DNA from: Pseudomonadota bacterium
GTDB taxonomy: Bacteria; Pseudomonadota; Alphaproteobacteria; Acetobacterales; Acetobacteraceae
Assembly (NCBI GenBank): GCA_021808185.1
Contig: JAKBCB010000156.1
Location: 1 to 8,184, forward strand
Length of the DNA: 8,184 bases
Direction: 5' to 3'
A program made the translations under genes and the position numbers. This document shows positions 1-6,812 of the stretch, piece by piece (positions within the stretch are counted from its first letter, which is position 1; each line of letters opens with the position of its first letter). The notes under the pieces are model-generated. The model was not told where the DNA came from. It saw nothing but the letters and a program-made list of their open reading frames with translations, and ran no database searches.

Positions 1-2
1 CG

Positions 3-1379
3 CTGGTCCCGAACGACCCGGATTACCCGGAACGCACGCGGCGGCTGGATATCCTGACGCGGGCGCTGGAAGGGCGGCTGTACGACGTGCTGCCGCACGA
101 GTTCCACGAGGAACGCGGCGCGGGCGGCGAATATATTCCGCTGCGCCGGCGCAGGCCCTGCGTGCGGTGGCCGATGGCGAAGATCGTGGTGGACGACAGC
201 CTGTCGCTGGTGTTCGGCGAGGGACATTTCCCCACCATCGAAAGCAGCGACGCGCGCAGCCGCGCGCTGCTGGGCGACATCGCGCGCGAAAGCCGGCTGA
301 ACCAGACGATGCTGGAAGCGGCGCTGCGCGGCTCGGTCGGCAGTGTCGCCGTGCTGCTGCGCGTGCTCGGCGGGCGCGTGTACTTCCGCGTGCTGCCGAG
401 CATGTTCCTGACCCCGACATGGCAGGCCGGCGCGCCGGACGAACTGGCGCGCGTGACCGAGCGCTACAAGGTGAACGGGCGGCAGTTGCGCGAGCAGGGC
501 TACGAGATCGACGATCCGGCGAGCGAGTTCTGGTTCCAGCGCGAGTGGGACGCCGACGGCGAGACCTGGTTCGTGCCGTGCCCGGTGGCGGACGGCTGGC
601 CGCGCGAAATCGACGCGGGCCGCAGCGTGCGGCACGGCATGGGCTTCGTGCCGATCGTGTGGATCCGCAACCTTCCCGGCGGCGACGACATCGATGGCGA
701 CTGCACGTTCCGCGCCGGGCTGGCGACGAATGTCGAGATCGACTACCAGTTGTCGCAGGCCGGACGGGGGCTGAAATACTCGTCGGACCCGACGCTGCTG
801 ATCCGCGAACCCGCCGGCGTGGACAACGAAATGGTGCGCGGCGCCGGCAACGCGCTGGTGGTCAGCGAAAAGGGCGACGCGAAGCTGCTGGAGATCGGCG
901 GCACGGCGGCCAACGCGGTGATCGAGTATGTGCGCTTCCTGCGCGAAATCGCGCTGGAGGGGGTGCACGGTAACCGCGCCAGCGCCGAGCGGCTGGCCGC
1001 CCCGCAGAGCGGGCGGGCGCTGGAGATGATGAACCAGGGGCTGATCTGGCTCGCCGACAATCTGCGTGTCAGCTACGGGGACGCGCTGCTGCGGCTGGCG
1101 CACATGCTGGTGCGGGTCTCGGCCCTGTATCCGCTGCGGGTGCGCGGAGAGGCGGTGGCGCCGCTGGATGCGGGCGCGCGGCTGAGCCTGCACTGGCCGC
1201 CGTGGTACCCGGCGGATGCCGTGGAACGGCAGAGCGATGCGGGCACGCTCGCGACGCTGACGGCGGGCGGGCTGTTGAGCCGCGAGACGGCGGTGAAGTC
1301 GCTCGCCGACAGCTACGACATCGAAGACGTGGCGGCGGAGCTTGCGCGCATCGGGCGCGCGGCCGGGGGGAAAGCATGA
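3..1379 (+). CDS. Phage portal protein, SPP1 gp6-like (5' end missing)
   Basis: The frame is open from the left edge of the window, so the true start lies upstream; an internal GTG at 87 has no claim to be the start. The visible part is 458 residues. Portal proteins form a dodecameric ring at one capsid vertex through which DNA is packaged and released, and they nucleate head assembly. The clearest signature is at the C-terminus (visible residues about 396-450): a hydrophobic strand LHWPPWYPAD, then a helical stretch with AGGLLSRETAVKSL and a D-IED--ELARI motif. This arrangement of 'aspartate-rich linker, G-L-S-R/K-E-T-A, acidic tail' is typical of SPP1 gp6-like portals. The segment around visible residues 310-345 (GNRASAERLAAPQSGRALEMM) also fits the portal stem and crown region. 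The gene is followed directly by scaffold-like and capsid genes, the expected head order. Family assignment is from motif recall, not an alignment. Confidence 0.85.
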   Translation: MVPNDPDYPERTRRLDILTRALEGRLYDVLPHEFHEERGAGGEYIPLRRRRPCVRWPMAKIVVDDSLSLVFGEGHFPTIESSDARSRALLGDIARESRLNQTMLEAALRGSVGSVAVLLRVLGGRVYFRVLPSMFLTPTWQAGAPDELARVTERYKVNGRQLREQGYEIDDPASEFWFQREWDADGETWFVPCPVADGWPREIDAGRSVRHGMGFVPIVWIRNLPGGDDIDGDCTFRAGLATNVEIDYQLSQAGRGLKYSSDPTLLIREPAGVDNEMVRGAGNALVVSEKGDAKLLEIGGTAANAVIEYVRFLREIALEGVHGNRASAERLAAPQSGRALEMMNQGLIWLADNLRVSYGDALLRLAHMLVRVSALYPLRVRGEAVAPLDAGARLSLHWPPWYPADAVERQSDAGTLATLTAGGLLSRETAVKSLADSYDIEDVAAELARIGRAAGGKA

Positions 1380-1765
1380 GCGAGGACGTGACCGACCCCA
1401 GGCCGGACGACGCCGGGCGCGCGGCGGAGCTGGAACGCAAGCTGGCCGAGCTGGAGGCGCAAGCGCACGCGCGCATCGTGCGCGCCGAGCTGAAGGCCGA
1501 GGCGCTGCGCGCGGGCATGGTCGATCTGGACGGGCTGAAGCTGCTCGACACCAGCGCCGTGACGCTGAACGAGAACGGCGAAGTCGAAGGTGCCGAGCCG
1601 CTGATGCGCGAATTGCGGCGGAGCAAGCCGTGGCTGTTCGGGGCGGCATCGTCCTCCTCCACCGCCGGCGCGCCGGCGGCGCAGCCGCCGAAGCCGCGGT
1701 TGGCCACCGAGATGAATTTCGATGACTGGCAGCGGGCGCGGGCCGAGTTGCTGAAGCGGCGCTGA
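1376..1765 (+). CDS. Putative capsid scaffolding protein (129 aa)
   Basis: The ATG at 1376 overlaps the portal stop in an ATGA arrangement, which suggests translational coupling. A purine run (GGGGGGAAA, 1365-1373) just upstream can act as ribosome binding site. An in-frame GTG at 1202 would lie inside the portal gene and is rejected. Residues 14-47 are Ala/Glu/Arg/Leu-rich and look like a coiled coil. They are followed by a conserved-looking block: DLDGLKLLDTSAVTLNENGEV (about 50-70, of which the L-LLD and NENGEV parts are diagnostic), a helix, and KPWLFG (84-89). A charged, low-complexity linker (SSSSTAGAPAAQPPKP) leads to a basic tail ending LLKRR. The pattern 'coiled coil, D-LKL-D, dexGxv, helix, KP-LF' is seen in GP20-like phage scaffolds. 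The basic C-terminus could contact the coat, as scaffold C-termini do in other phages. The position between portal and major capsid supports this. It could instead be a minor head protein; 129 aa is short for a scaffold. Confidence 0.65.
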   Translation: MSEDVTDPRPDDAGRAAELERKLAELEAQAHARIVRAELKAEALRAGMVDLDGLKLLDTSAVTLNENGEVEGAEPLMRELRRSKPWLFGAASSSSTAGAPAAQPPKPRLATEMNFDDWQRARAELLKRR

Positions 1766-1813
1766 CGCGCCACCCCGCCACCGACCCCCCGCACGAGCGG
1801 CCCGCCGCGCCAT

Positions 1814-1838
1814 CGCGCGCGGGACGGCGCCGCGCGCG
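1814..1838 (+). other. GC-rich inverted repeat upstream of the capsid gene
   Basis: CGCGCGCGG (1814-1822) and CCGCGCGCG (1830-1838) are perfect 9-base complements around a 7-base loop. They lie in the roughly 104-base gap between the scaffold and capsid genes, ending 31 bases before the capsid start. No T-run follows (TTCCATCCTT comes slightly downstream), so an intrinsic terminator is not well supported. A transcript-processing or stabilising hairpin in the leader of the highly expressed capsid gene is possible. Alternating CG runs arise by chance in DNA this GC-rich, so function is uncertain. Confidence 0.35.
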
Positions 1839-1859
1839 CGTTCCATCCTTCCGCAACAC

Positions 1860-1864
1860 GAGGA
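1860..1864 (+). promoter_or_regulatory. Shine-Dalgarno site of the capsid gene
   Basis: GAGGA lies 5 bases before the ATG at 1870. It is one of the clearer ribosome binding sites in the window, as expected for the most abundant virion protein, and it decides the start of that gene. Confidence 0.7.
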
Positions 1865-1869
1865 CCAAG

Positions 1870-3192
1870 ATGGGCATTCAGAATTTCCCGCTGGCGCTGC
1901 AACCGATCATCCAGCAGGGCTTCCTGGAGCGCGAGTTCCAGCAGGCGCTGAGCAGCCGCCTCGGCTATCGCGCGGTCGCCGACCGGGAGGAATTCTCCGT
2001 CGGCATCGGCGAGACGCTGACCAAGACGCGCGCGGGCCTCAAGCCCTCGATCACCACGCCGCTGGTGCCGGCGACCAACACCAACCTCGATAACGGGCTG
2101 GTGCCGCAGAGCTTCAATGTCGAGCAATACACCATCACGCTGAACTTCTACGCCGCCACCGCCGACCTGAACATGGTGACGAGCCGCGTGGGCATCGCCA
2201 GCCAATTCCTGCTGAACGCCGCGATCAACGGCGAGCAGGCGGCGCGCAGCCTGGACGAGCTTGCGCGCAACGCGCTGTTCCCGGCCTATTTCGGCGGCAA
2301 TACCCGAGTGCTGACCACGCTCGCTTCCGCCGGCCCCACGCTGCACGTGGACGACATTCGCGGCTTCGGCCAGGTGTGGGTGAACGGCGTGCCGAACCCG
2401 GTGAGCGCGACCAACACGCTGACGGTGACGGTGGGCAGCAACGCCTACGTGCTGACGGGCGTGGCCGCCGACGCCACCAATGCGTCGAGCGCGCCGGGCG
2501 GAATCTCCGGCACGCTGACCTTCGCCGGCAACGTCACCGTGGCCGACGGCACCGCCGGCAACACCGTGACGGCGGCGAGCGCGAGCGCCATCGCGCGGCC
2601 GAATGCGCGCGCAAACACGGGGCAGATCGTGGCGGCCGACCAGCTCGACATGGCGACGCTGCTGAACGCGGTGGCGACACTGCGGTTGAACGCGGTGCCG
2701 GAGATCGATGGCGCGTACAACTGCTACCTCGATCCGGTGAGCGCCAGGCAGTTGTTCGGAGACCAGGCATTCCAGCGCCTGTTCACCGGCGCCACCAGCG
2801 CCAACCAGGTGTTCAAGCGCGGCGTGGTCAACGACTTCCTCGGCCTGCGCTTCATCCCCACGACCGAGGCGTACGTGACGGCGAACCCGGCGGTGCCGGG
2901 CGGGGTGATCCGCCGGCCCATCGTCTGCGGCAAGGGCGCGCTGATCGAGGGCGATTTCGCGGCGATGGCCGAGGCGGACGTGGCGCCGAAGGACAGCATC
3001 GTCTCGATGGTCGATGGTGTCGCGATGGTCACGCGCGAGCCGATCGACCGCTTGCAGCAGATCATCGCGCAAAGCTGGTACTGGATCGGCGGCTTCTGCA
3101 CGCCGACCGACACCACGACCAACCCCGCGACAATCCCGACCGCGACCAACGCCGCCTACAAGCGCGCCGTGCTGATCGAACACGCCGGCTGA
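1870..3192 (+). CDS. Major capsid protein with inserted beta-rich domain
   Basis: This 440-residue protein is the predicted shell subunit. The start ATG has a good Shine-Dalgarno site (GAGGA, 1860-1864). The N-terminal part (residues 1-110) includes YRAVADREEFSVGIGETLT, resembling the N-arm and E-loop region of HK97-fold coats that precede a long 'spine' helix. Residues 110-145 (NAAINGEQAARSLDELARNAL) look like that helix. Residues about 158-245 are a Val/Thr/Gly/Asn-rich stretch predicted to be all beta (VWVNGVPNPVSATNTLTVTV, then GGISGTLTFAG and VADGTAGN). It reads as a domain inserted into the coat fold. The fold resumes at 255-410 with LDMATLLNAVATLRLNAVP, DGAYNCYLDPVSARQLFGD, VVNDFLGLRFIPTTEAYV and RPIVCGKGALIEGDF, and ends in QSWYWIGGF followed by a Thr/Pro-rich tail. 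These late blocks are typical of phage major capsid proteins. No protease-cleavable N-terminal delta domain is obvious. The exact coat family was not determined. Confidence 0.88.
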   Translation: MGIQNFPLALQPIIQQGFLEREFQQALSSRLGYRAVADREEFSVGIGETLTKTRAGLKPSITTPLVPATNTNLDNGLVPQSFNVEQYTITLNFYAATADLNMVTSRVGIASQFLLNAAINGEQAARSLDELARNALFPAYFGGNTRVLTTLASAGPTLHVDDIRGFGQVWVNGVPNPVSATNTLTVTVGSNAYVLTGVAADATNASSAPGGISGTLTFAGNVTVADGTAGNTVTAASASAIARPNARANTGQIVAADQLDMATLLNAVATLRLNAVPEIDGAYNCYLDPVSARQLFGDQAFQRLFTGATSANQVFKRGVVNDFLGLRFIPTTEAYVTANPAVPGGVIRRPIVCGKGALIEGDFAAMAEADVAPKDSIVSMVDGVAMVTREPIDRLQQIIAQSWYWIGGFCTPTDTTTNPATIPTATNAAYKRAVLIEHAG

Positions 3193-3200
3193 GGCCGCCG

Positions 3201-3230
3201 CATCCCCCCGCCCGGTACGGCGGGGGGATG
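3201..3230 (+). terminator. Strong stem-loop just after the capsid gene (possible partial terminator or mRNA-stability hairpin)
   Basis: CATCCCCCCGCC (3201-3212) and GGCGGGGGGATG (3219-3230) are perfect 12-base complements around the 6-base loop CGGTAC, starting 8 bases after the capsid stop. The stem is very GC-rich. What follows (AACTTCGTTG) is not a T-run, so complete Rho-independent termination is unlikely, and the same-strand genes continue 30 bases later. A hairpin here would suit partial termination, or 3'-end protection of capsid mRNA, so that capsid is made in excess over the neck and tail proteins. The structure is seen; the role is inferred. Confidence 0.6.
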
Positions 3231-3249
3231 AACTTCGTTGGCCCCTCGC

Positions 3250-3253
3250 GGAG
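3250..3253 (+). promoter_or_regulatory. Shine-Dalgarno site for the first neck gene
   Basis: GGAG is 6 bases upstream of the ATG at 3260. It supports that ATG rather than any upstream start, which would run into the stem-loop. Confidence 0.6.
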
Positions 3254-3259
3254 TTTGCC

Positions 3260-3655
3260 ATGAGCCAGACCATCCCGGCCACGTTCAGCGATGCGCAAAA
3301 GACCGACATCCGCCGCTTCTGCGGCTATCCCGCCTACGGCGCGGGACAGGCCGGGTTCCAGGGCTGGCGGTTCTTCCAGGCGTACGGCCTGCTGGAGTTC
3401 CGCATCAACAACCTCTCGCCCGCCGAGATTGCGGTGGTGGCAAACTACCTGACCACGCTTTCCACGTTGGAAGACGCGATCAGCGACGCGGGCAGCCGGC
3501 TCGATACCGCCGAGGCGGCGGTGTGGACACGCAACCCGTACGAGGTGCGCGAACGCGCGGGGCTGTTCGACGATTGGCGACGACGGCTATGTGCCTTCCT
3601 CGGTCTGCCGCCGGGGCCGGGCCTGGGCGACGGCACGCTGGTACTGGTGGTGTGA
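3260..3655 (+). CDS. Putative head-tail connector or head-completion protein (131 aa)
   Basis: I do not recognise a named family with certainty. The protein is predominantly helical. The N-terminus has FSDAQKTDIRRFCGYPAYG (9-27), followed by a hydrophobic-aromatic segment (GFQGWRFFQAYGLLEFRINN). Then comes a long amphipathic helix region with LSPAEIAVVANYL and EDAISDAGSRLDTAEAAV, and finally a basic helix WRRRLCAFLGLPPGPGL near the C-terminus. Small all-helical proteins directly after the capsid gene are commonly the adaptor (gp15/gp6-like) that docks under the portal, so this is my inference from position, size and helical content. It ends in a TGA that shares its last base with the ATG of the next gene, so the two are probably co-translated. 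No catalytic motif, signal peptide or membrane segment is seen. Confidence 0.6.
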   Translation: MSQTIPATFSDAQKTDIRRFCGYPAYGAGQAGFQGWRFFQAYGLLEFRINNLSPAEIAVVANYLTTLSTLEDAISDAGSRLDTAEAAVWTRNPYEVRERAGLFDDWRRRLCAFLGLPPGPGLGDGTLVLVV

Positions 3656-4332
3656 TGAGCGGTCTCGCAGCGGATAACAGCGATGTTCCGGACGCCATCC
3701 GGCGCGGCCTGGGCATGGCGGCGCGCGCGGTGGGCGCGTGGTGCGACCTGTATCGCCCGCAAGCGGCGAACGCGCCGCTGGACGGCGCCAATCGGTTGCT
3801 GCGGCTGCCAGCAACCTTCGCCAACCCCGGCGGATTCCGCGTGCCGGTAGGCTACGGCGACGCGCTGTGGGAAGGGTATTTCGACGCCGGCTATTCCCGC
3901 CATGGCGACTACATCGCCGGGCCGGAGGGCGTGTTCTTCATCGCAGCACAGCCGCGCCTCGGGCCGCTGCTCTGCGTCAAGACCAATCGGGTGCTGGGCT
4001 TTTCCCGCCCGGCCGCGCCAGCGGCGGCGGGCGTGAGCCGATATGTCGGCGTGCAGGCGGGGGCGGCGGTGTCGCTGCTGCTCGACTGGCCGGCGAGCGT
4101 GCTGGCCACACGCGTCGGCGGGCGTGGCGCGCTGCCGGCGGATGCACCGGGCGTGGAGGGCAGCGCCGGCGGCTGGGTGGTGTTGCTGCCGGCGCCACGC
4201 ATCGGCGCAGGCCCCGTGCTGCTGCGGCCGGGCGACCTGGTGCACGACGACATCGGGCGCGCCGGCGTGATCGGCAGCGCGGAACTGACGCATCTCGGCT
4301 GGCGGTTGCATGTGAAACAGGCGACGAGCTGA
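3655..4332 (+). CDS. Uncharacterised phage neck/head-completion protein (225 aa)
   Basis: The ATG at 3655 overlaps the previous stop by one base. In-frame starts as far up as 3238 are rejected because they would overlap the preceding gene entirely. The N-terminus (residues 10-40) is a helical segment DAIRRGLGMAARAVGAWCDLYRP. A loop-rich region follows with GYGDALWEGYFDAGYSRHGDY and EGVFFIAAQP. The second half is strand-rich: PLLCVKTNRVLGFSRP, SLLLDWPASVLAT and GGWVVLLPAP. It ends with LLRPGDLVHDDIGRAGVIGSAEL (about 189-211) and THLGWRLHVKQ. The closing 'GD-V-DD-GR-GVIG...GWRLHV' block resembles the beta-barrel of head-tail joining or stopper proteins, but I cannot name a family. Its place between the putative adaptor and the putative tail terminator suggests a virion neck role. 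No transmembrane or catalytic signature is seen. Confidence 0.6.
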   Translation: MSGLAADNSDVPDAIRRGLGMAARAVGAWCDLYRPQAANAPLDGANRLLRLPATFANPGGFRVPVGYGDALWEGYFDAGYSRHGDYIAGPEGVFFIAAQPRLGPLLCVKTNRVLGFSRPAAPAAAGVSRYVGVQAGAAVSLLLDWPASVLATRVGGRGALPADAPGVEGSAGGWVVLLPAPRIGAGPVLLRPGDLVHDDIGRAGVIGSAELTHLGWRLHVKQATS

Positions 4333-5165
4333 TGGCGGATCAATCGGATGTCGAAGCCGCCTTGGTCGGCGTGATCGGCGGCGCGCTGTATCCATATGGC
4401 GTGACCGGGCCGTGTGCGGTGACGGGCGCCACCTGCCGCATCTATCGCGGCTGGCCGGTGCCGGCGGCCCTGGACGCGGACTTGCTCGCCGGTATCGCCA
4501 ACATCTCGGTGATGGCGGTGGAAGGGCACACACTGAACACCACGCGCTGGCCGGACAAGTGGATCGCACCGACGCAAACGACGCCGACGCTGTCGACAAC
4601 GGTGGTCGGGCAGAGCGTGACGTTCGGCGGCATCGCGGCACCGGGGCAAGTCGTGGCGGTGATCGCGGACAGTGCCTGGGCGGCATGGCGCGTGCAGCCG
4701 GCCGACACGCCCGCGAGTGTCGCGGCGGGGCTTGCGGGTTCGCTCGGCAAGGTCCGCAACGCGACGGCGAGCGGCGCGACGCTGACAGTCCCGGGCGTGG
4801 TGCGGCTGACCGCGCGGGTCGAGGCGGACCAGCCGACATTGCGACTGTCCCGCCGGCAGCAGCAGGCGTTCCAGGCGACGCTGTGGTGCGGCGACCCGGC
4901 CACGCGCGACGCGGTGGGCGGCGCCATCGACGCGGCATTGTCCGGCATCGACTTTCTCGGGCTGGCCGACGGCACCAGCGGGCGCCTGCGCTACGTGAGT
5001 TCCTCCGTGACCGACAAGTGGGAGGATGCCGTGCTGTATCGACGTGAGCTGACATACAGCGTCGATTACCCGACCGCGATCGCCGCCGATCTGCCGCGCA
5101 TGGCGATCGGGGCCGCAAACCTTGGCGCCGACAGGGCGCACGCGTTTCCCACCTTGCTGAGCTGA
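4332..5165 (+). CDS. Putative tail terminator/completion protein with inserted domain (277 aa)
   Basis: The ATG at 4332 shares one base with the stop of the preceding gene. The N-terminal part (1-80) holds a helical start (DVEAALVGVIGGALYPYG), then CRIYRGWPVPAALDADLLAG, NISVMAVEGHTLNTTRWPDKW. The C-terminal part (about 170-277) holds RQQQAFQATLWCGDPATRDAV, IDAALSGIDFLGLADG, and RRELTYSVDYPT. These two halves, with a terminal strand Y-R-E-L-Y-SVDYPT, resemble tail terminator proteins that cap the tail tube and join it to the head. Between them, residues about 80-165 (LSTTVVGQSVTFGGIAAPGQ, VVAVIADSAWAAWRVQ, DTPASVAAGLAGSLG) form a small beta-rich unit that looks like an insertion. The location just before the sheath gene fits. 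The assignment is inference from order and motifs; it could also be another neck or tail-completion protein. Confidence 0.6.
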   Translation: MADQSDVEAALVGVIGGALYPYGVTGPCAVTGATCRIYRGWPVPAALDADLLAGIANISVMAVEGHTLNTTRWPDKWIAPTQTTPTLSTTVVGQSVTFGGIAAPGQVVAVIADSAWAAWRVQPADTPASVAAGLAGSLGKVRNATASGATLTVPGVVRLTARVEADQPTLRLSRRQQQAFQATLWCGDPATRDAVGGAIDAALSGIDFLGLADGTSGRLRYVSSSVTDKWEDAVLYRRELTYSVDYPTAIAADLPRMAIGAANLGADRAHAFPTLLS

Positions 5166-5189
5166 CAGCATCCCTCGCCAGATCCTTGC

Positions 5190-5195
5190 AGGAGA
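5190..5195 (+). promoter_or_regulatory. Shine-Dalgarno site of the tail sheath gene
   Basis: AGGAGA is 9 bases upstream of the ATG at 5205. It is a near-consensus ribosome binding site in a 39-base gap and fixes the sheath start; together with the capsid site it is one of the two strongest seen. Confidence 0.75.
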
Positions 5196-5204
5196 GCCAA
5201 CAGA

Positions 5205-6776
5205 ATGCCGATTGTGCAGCAGGGCAGCATCAACACCACGGCGCTGGTGGTGCCCGACCTTTATGTCCAGATCGTCCCGCCGCAGAACCTGCTGCTGAAC
5301 GGTGTGCCGACCGACATCCTCGGCGTGGTGGGCAGCGCGAGCTGGGGGCCGGTGGGCCAGCCGGTGATCGTGGCCAGCATGGCCGACTACGCGCTTGGGT
5401 TCGGGCCGCTGGTGGCGCGCAAATTCGATATGGGCACGCATGTCGCGACCGCCGTGCAGCAGGGCGCGCAGAATTTCCGCTGCGTGCGCGTGACCGACGG
5501 CACCGACACCGCCGCGAGGCTGACGCTGCCGAGCACCGCGTTCACGTTCACGGCGCTGTACACAGGAAGCTTCGGCAATGGCATCGTGGTGACGCTCGGC
5601 ACCGGCAGCCAGGCGAATACCTGGCGGCTGACGGTGGCGCTGCCGGGCGTGCAGCCCGAGGTGTTCGACAATATCGGCGGCGGCGGCGCGGCATTCTGGC
5701 AGGCGCTGGCGAACGCGGTGAACACCGGGCAGGGCTTGCAGCGCGGGCCGAGCGGCATTCTTACGGCCGCCGCGAACGGCACATCCACAACACCGGTTGC
5801 CGGCACCTACGTGTTTGCCAGCGGTACGCCGGGGACGGACGGGGCCGCGGGCGTGACGGCGCTGACGCTGATCGGTGTCGATCTGCCGCCGCGCAAGGGC
5901 ATGTACGCGCTGCGCGGGCAGGGATGCAGCCTGGCGCTGCTGGCCGACAGCGACGATGCGACGCAGTGGACGACGCAGGCGGCGTTCGGCTTGTCCGAAG
6001 GCATCTACATGATCCTTGCGGGGCCGGCCGGCGATACCATCGCCAACGCGGTGGCGACCAAGCAGGGGGCGGGGCTGGATTCCTACGCCTGCAAGATGAT
6101 GTTCGGCGACTGGATCTGGTGGAATGACCCGGTGAACGCGGCGCTGCGGCTGGTCAGCCCGCAGGGATTCGTCGCCGGGCGGCTGGCCAATCTTAGCCCC
6201 GAGCAGAGCAGCCTGAACAAGCCGCTGTACTCCGTCGTCGGCAGCCAGCATGGCGGCGCGCCGGGCAGCGGGCAGAATGCCAGCTACGCGGCGGCGGACC
6301 TTGAGGTGCTGATCCAGGCGGGCATCGACGTGATCGCCAATCCGCAGCCGGGCGGTGCGTTCTGGGGCGTGCGCGCGGGGCATAACAGCAGCAGCAATTC
6401 GGCGGTCAACGGCGACAACTATACGCGGCTGACGAATTACATCGCGGCAACGCTCGCCTCTGGCATGGGGCAGTATGTGGGGCAGGTGATCAACGCCGAT
6501 CTGTTCCGCCGCATCCGCGCGACGCAACTGAGCTTCCTGCAAAACATGCTCGGGCAGGGCATGCTGGGCAGCGCGGATGGCAGCCTGCCGTTCAGCGTGA
6601 TCTGCGACACCAGCAACAATCCGGCGACGCGCACCGGCCTCGGCTACGTGCAGAGCGACGCGCAGGTGCGCTACCAGGCGATCAACGAAAAGTTCATCGT
6701 CAACATCCAGGGCGGGCAGACGGTGCAGGTGCAGACACAGGTCTTGCCGAACACGCCCGGATCGCTCGCCGCCTGA
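5205..6776 (+). CDS. Contractile tail sheath protein
   Basis: This 523-residue protein is the predicted sheath subunit, which polymerises around the tail tube and contracts to drive it through the host envelope. The N-terminus carries the usual sheath entry LLLNGVPTDILGVVGSASWG (about 29-48) with PVGQPVIVAS, where a G-xG-x-GP pattern leads into the domain fold. The middle region (about 110-290) is variable, beta-rich and Gly/Thr/Ala-rich. The conserved C-terminal domain spans about 405-513: NYTRLTNYIAATLASGMGQY, FRRIRATQLSFLQNMLGQGM, PFSVICDTSNNPATRTGLGY, and a final strand pair KFIVNIQGGQTVQVQTQ. This matches the sheath C-terminal pattern of helix, 'fL..l...G.l.G', 'v.cd..nN' and closing strands used for subunit-subunit linking. 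A tube gene follows, as in other myoviruses and R-type tailocins. The portal and capsid genes argue for a phage rather than a tailocin. Confidence 0.92.
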   Translation: MPIVQQGSINTTALVVPDLYVQIVPPQNLLLNGVPTDILGVVGSASWGPVGQPVIVASMADYALGFGPLVARKFDMGTHVATAVQQGAQNFRCVRVTDGTDTAARLTLPSTAFTFTALYTGSFGNGIVVTLGTGSQANTWRLTVALPGVQPEVFDNIGGGGAAFWQALANAVNTGQGLQRGPSGILTAAANGTSTTPVAGTYVFASGTPGTDGAAGVTALTLIGVDLPPRKGMYALRGQGCSLALLADSDDATQWTTQAAFGLSEGIYMILAGPAGDTIANAVATKQGAGLDSYACKMMFGDWIWWNDPVNAALRLVSPQGFVAGRLANLSPEQSSLNKPLYSVVGSQHGGAPGSGQNASYAAADLEVLIQAGIDVIANPQPGGAFWGVRAGHNSSSNSAVNGDNYTRLTNYIAATLASGMGQYVGQVINADLFRRIRATQLSFLQNMLGQGMLGSADGSLPFSVICDTSNNPATRTGLGYVQSDAQVRYQAINEKFIVNIQGGQTVQVQTQVLPNTPGSLAA

Positions 6777-6803
6777 GGTTTGCCACGCACGCACTCGGTT
6801 TGA

Positions 6804-6807
6804 GAGG
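6804..6807 (+). promoter_or_regulatory. Shine-Dalgarno site of the tail tube gene
   Basis: GAGG, within the purine run GAGAGGGA (6802-6809), lies about 5 bases upstream of the ATG at 6813. It favours that start over the internal ATG four codons downstream. Confidence 0.6.
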
Positions 6808-6812
6808 GACGA

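Noticed and set aside
1202..1375. An upstream GTG start extending the scaffold gene into the portal
   Set aside because: It would overlap the portal by over 170 bases; the ATG at 1376 with a purine-rich leader and a 4-base overlap is a better start.
3231..3240. T-run completing a Rho-independent terminator after the capsid hairpin
   Set aside because: AACTTCGTTG has no run of T; full termination would silence the neck and tail genes on the same strand.
1069..3309. A 746-codon open frame on the minus strand across portal, scaffold and capsid genes
   Set aside because: Same reason: low-complexity Arg/His/Ala translation opposite well-supported plus-strand genes.
3909..6794. A 961-codon open frame on the minus strand across the neck and sheath genes
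   Set aside because: It covers several recognisable plus-strand genes at once, has His/Arg/Ala-rich composition with no family motif, and long antisense frames are expected in DNA this GC-rich.
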